Positions 61,277 through 64,000 of a DNA stretch of 64,000 nt are shown piece after piece. The DNA is taken from contig NC_135251.1 in assembly GCF_964204865.1 (NCBI RefSeq), forward strand, positions 16,058,001-16,122,000, written 5' to 3'. The DNA is from Styela clava (taxonomy: Eukaryota; Chordata; Ascidiacea; Stolidobranchia; Styelidae). The notes beneath the pieces are model-generated. The model saw only the letters and a program-made list of their open reading frames with translations, did not search any database and was not told the origin of the DNA. Position 1 is the first letter of the stretch, and each line of letters starts with the position of its first letter. Position numbers and translations under genes: made by a program.

Positions 61277-64000
61277 CAGTATAAACCATGAAATAAAGTT
61301 TATACGGCAAAAATGGGCTACTAAAATATTACCAAATTTACACGATTGGCGTGGGATGACAAGTGATATTCTTGTTCAGCGCAACATTGTGCAATTTTTG
61401 AACTAATCTTACAGGCGCGTCCGCGTTTGTAGGGTATTTGTTCTTCTCGCTGAAAATGTGATTTTATAGAGGGGATCGATTGTATGTTTAGTTACACATA
61501 GGGATGGCGGAATCGAGTGCGGAATCGACTAGAATCGATTCCGATGCACTGGAATCGATTCTCGAGTTTAAACCTTCGATTGCAAACAATGTGTAATGTT
61601 TTATGGCAATTCCTTCCCATATATGTATAAACTGCTTCACTGCTATGTTGAGTTGCTACGACAACGCAAAGTCCGTTATCTAATCATTCAACATTTTCAA
61701 TTCCAAATAGCAAATCAAGTCTCAACGCCGAAGCAGTCCACATCGGTGGTGTCGATAAGAATATGTAATGAAGTTTCCTTGAATGAGACTGCTGCTGTTG
61801 ACCACCCAAATTTTTGACCAAGACCCTCAATGATTTCGCTCTCGATGTCTTTGTTACAGTATATATAAAATAAGTTAAACGAAGTCACACTTTATTGATT
61901 AGAAAGATGATGCACTCCGAATAAATTTTTGGACCAATAATATTCATAACCACGCGATTCATTGATTTGTTCATTGATTGACATAATAAAACAGTCAAAT
62001 AATATTCTTTCAGTAATGATTTTGAAACGTAGTATCATATACGAGATATCATATATATCGTAATATGATAGAATGAAGAATGTCGTGATCGATATTCCTT
62101 ACTGTAACTTTTCTAAAATTTTGATTTCGAAAGGCGTTAATTTCAGAGTGATTTTTATTTTCTGAATTATATCCTGCCGTTTTTTTTTGCGAAAACCTAA
62201 AGCTTTACAAATGTAAAGTACACCTAGAAAATGTGCAGATATATAACAGTACATGGAAGAGAATTGTAAACAAAGCTGTAGAAATCATGTAGTATCTCTT
62301 GAAACGTCATTCCCTATCCCGTCTGATATCTATATGGAATGACTTACATCTGACGATATAAATCTGAAAATCTTGCTGGAAGAAGGTTGTATAAACTGCA
62401 TTATGTTGACATGCGGCCTATTTCTAACAGCGTGCATTACTGTCGGTTATAGATGTCCATAGCCATCCAACCTCGTTCATTTAAGACAAATGTGGTTTGA
62501 CACCAAAAGAGAATGTAGACTGGTCTCAGGCAAGTATTTATGAACGTATTTGATGTATGAAGTATACATGCTAAACTAATGGAATACTTCAATAAGTGAT
62601 TATGAGAACACTTGCCCTTCGAAATGGGGTGCGGCAATTTTGGGAAACTGTTTAATACCCAATTGCAAATAAGATCAAATTATATATAACTTATTTTGAT
62701 AGATACCTCCTTCAGTCTGGTATCTGTCATCTAAATCTCCAGATGGAATGTTTTCGAGAGTAGTCAATTGTCAAGCTATAAAAAAAAATCACAAATGACC
62801 TCCAAGTCATTTCGACCCGGCGTACTGGTTTCTAAGATTGCACCACAATTTTCAGATTGGTTCAACGTTTCTTTTCTACAAAAACTCTTTGCGATTCCGA
62901 GGATTTTTTTCGTTAAATATGTCATCCAAGAAAATAACTTGGTCTGATGACTATTTGCAGTATGGCTTTACCTGCTCAACTGAACGTGACTCCAATGCGA
63001 GAATGGCGTGAGAACTGCCCCTTTTGAATCGAAGCCACGTATCTCTCAATTGGTTACCGAGAAACAGTAGCAGAAGTATCACTAATAAATCTAATGAATA
63101 ATTGAAGTTTACTGTTTGTTGCAATTTATTCTGCTACAACCAATGGAGCAACCAGTTTTTTTTTTTTTTCAGTGGTGGATACTCTCTTGACAAAGCATTT
63201 CTTTCACATTTAACTCGCAAAAACAACCTATGCTCAACAGTAAGGCAACGAATTCATATTTTATCAATTAAAGGCGGTCAAATTTTCTATAAATTTGTAC
63301 AAAATCGACTTACCCTCAATAAGTTCAGTTTGCGCTCTTAGTTCAAATATTTGGGGTTCGACAGAAGCTTGCGGAATAGCATAGGGGTTCGGCAGGCTCA
63401 CAAAGTTAAAGAACCAATGACTTAAGCGGTCCTCGAAAATTCCTTCGTCGTGGAAACTTTGTGGAAACGTTAGGCGCTACGTTCTAAACAATTATATAGA
63501 ATCAATTTCCCCAAATACATTTTCCGTAATACCCCGCCTTTGAAATAGAGTGAAAGAGAGAGTGATAGAGAGATCCGATAGTAAATAAAGCAAGTATTCC
63601 AAACATTGTCTATCAAACAAACAGTGAAATTGGTGAATATTTTTTTGTTATGCGTCTGAATATTTATTTGCTATATCGTTTCTATAATAGGATGAGTGAT
63701 TATAATATTAGTCAAACAATCCAATTTTCGGCCGTGGCATTGAGAAAAATTTAGAGGCGATGTCACATTCAAACCAATCAAAGTATTTCTGACGCCAAGA
63801 AGATCTTCCGCTGTTGGATATGGTGTTGGTGTAAACACTCCGATCCATCGAATCCCTGAAAAATTTGAGACTATGTTGTAATTAACGTTGTATTATGAAA
63901 ATAATTACTATAGGGAATATTGGTAAGAACTGATCAAAACTAAGTACACCAAGGTATCCGTTTTGGTATCAAATTTTACACATTTTGGATTTTATTTCAT
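61277..64000. other. Terminal stretch without recognised genes
   Basis: AT-rich DNA. At 61501-61570 the phrase TAGGGATGGCGGAATCG followed by repeated GGAATCGATTC looks like a lone hAT end; I found no partner before the window ends. A T run with CAG lies near 63158-63172, followed by an open frame (to 63341) with no family features. Confidence 0.5.

Overview
This is a metazoan genomic window: AT-rich, with short GT-AG introns, animal-only gene families (Wnt, SLC17, FN3 repeats) and a heavy load of short non-autonomous DNA transposons. Gene style and compactness suggest a marine invertebrate, possibly a tunicate, but nothing in the sequence fixes the species. No prokaryotic, viral or CRISPR features were seen. 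All gene models come from reading exon junctions by eye and checking reading phase from start to stop.

Layout. 1-3480: repeats, including a small hAT element with perfect 8-bp target duplications, a dispersed repeat, and a minus-strand fragment of an SLC17 gene. 3484-8143 and 12626-16051: two tandem SLC17 (sialin/phosphate-type) transporter paralogues, 10 coding exons each with matching splice phases. The first carries a 4-bp tandem duplication that breaks its frame; the second is intact (530 aa). Between them lie a 329-bp tandem duplication, a fold-back minisatellite and a 2.1-kb hAT-type element with perfect target duplications. 16052-23262: mostly repeats (hAT relic, tRNA-derived SINE). 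23263-28659: a seven-exon Wnt gene (527 aa, Wnt10-like by eye). 29411-37725 on the minus strand: a 15-exon secreted protein with a signal peptide and about eight fibronectin type III domains, convergent with the Wnt gene. 40843-44446 and 50975-56327: two tandem alpha-1,3-fucosyltransferase (GT10) paralogues with the same six-exon structure. 56500-64000: nested hAT-type repeats and no convincing gene.

The genes do not form an operon or known pathway. Two families (SLC17 and GT10) have expanded by local tandem duplication. The Wnt ligand and the FN3 protein would both be secreted, but co-regulation is not shown. The most notable structural signals are transposon nesting (hAT inside fold-back repeat; hAT inside hAT), the frame-disrupted SLC17 copy, and the conserved non-canonical GC-AG intron in both SLC17 paralogues. 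I did not find evidence of a wholly new biological system.
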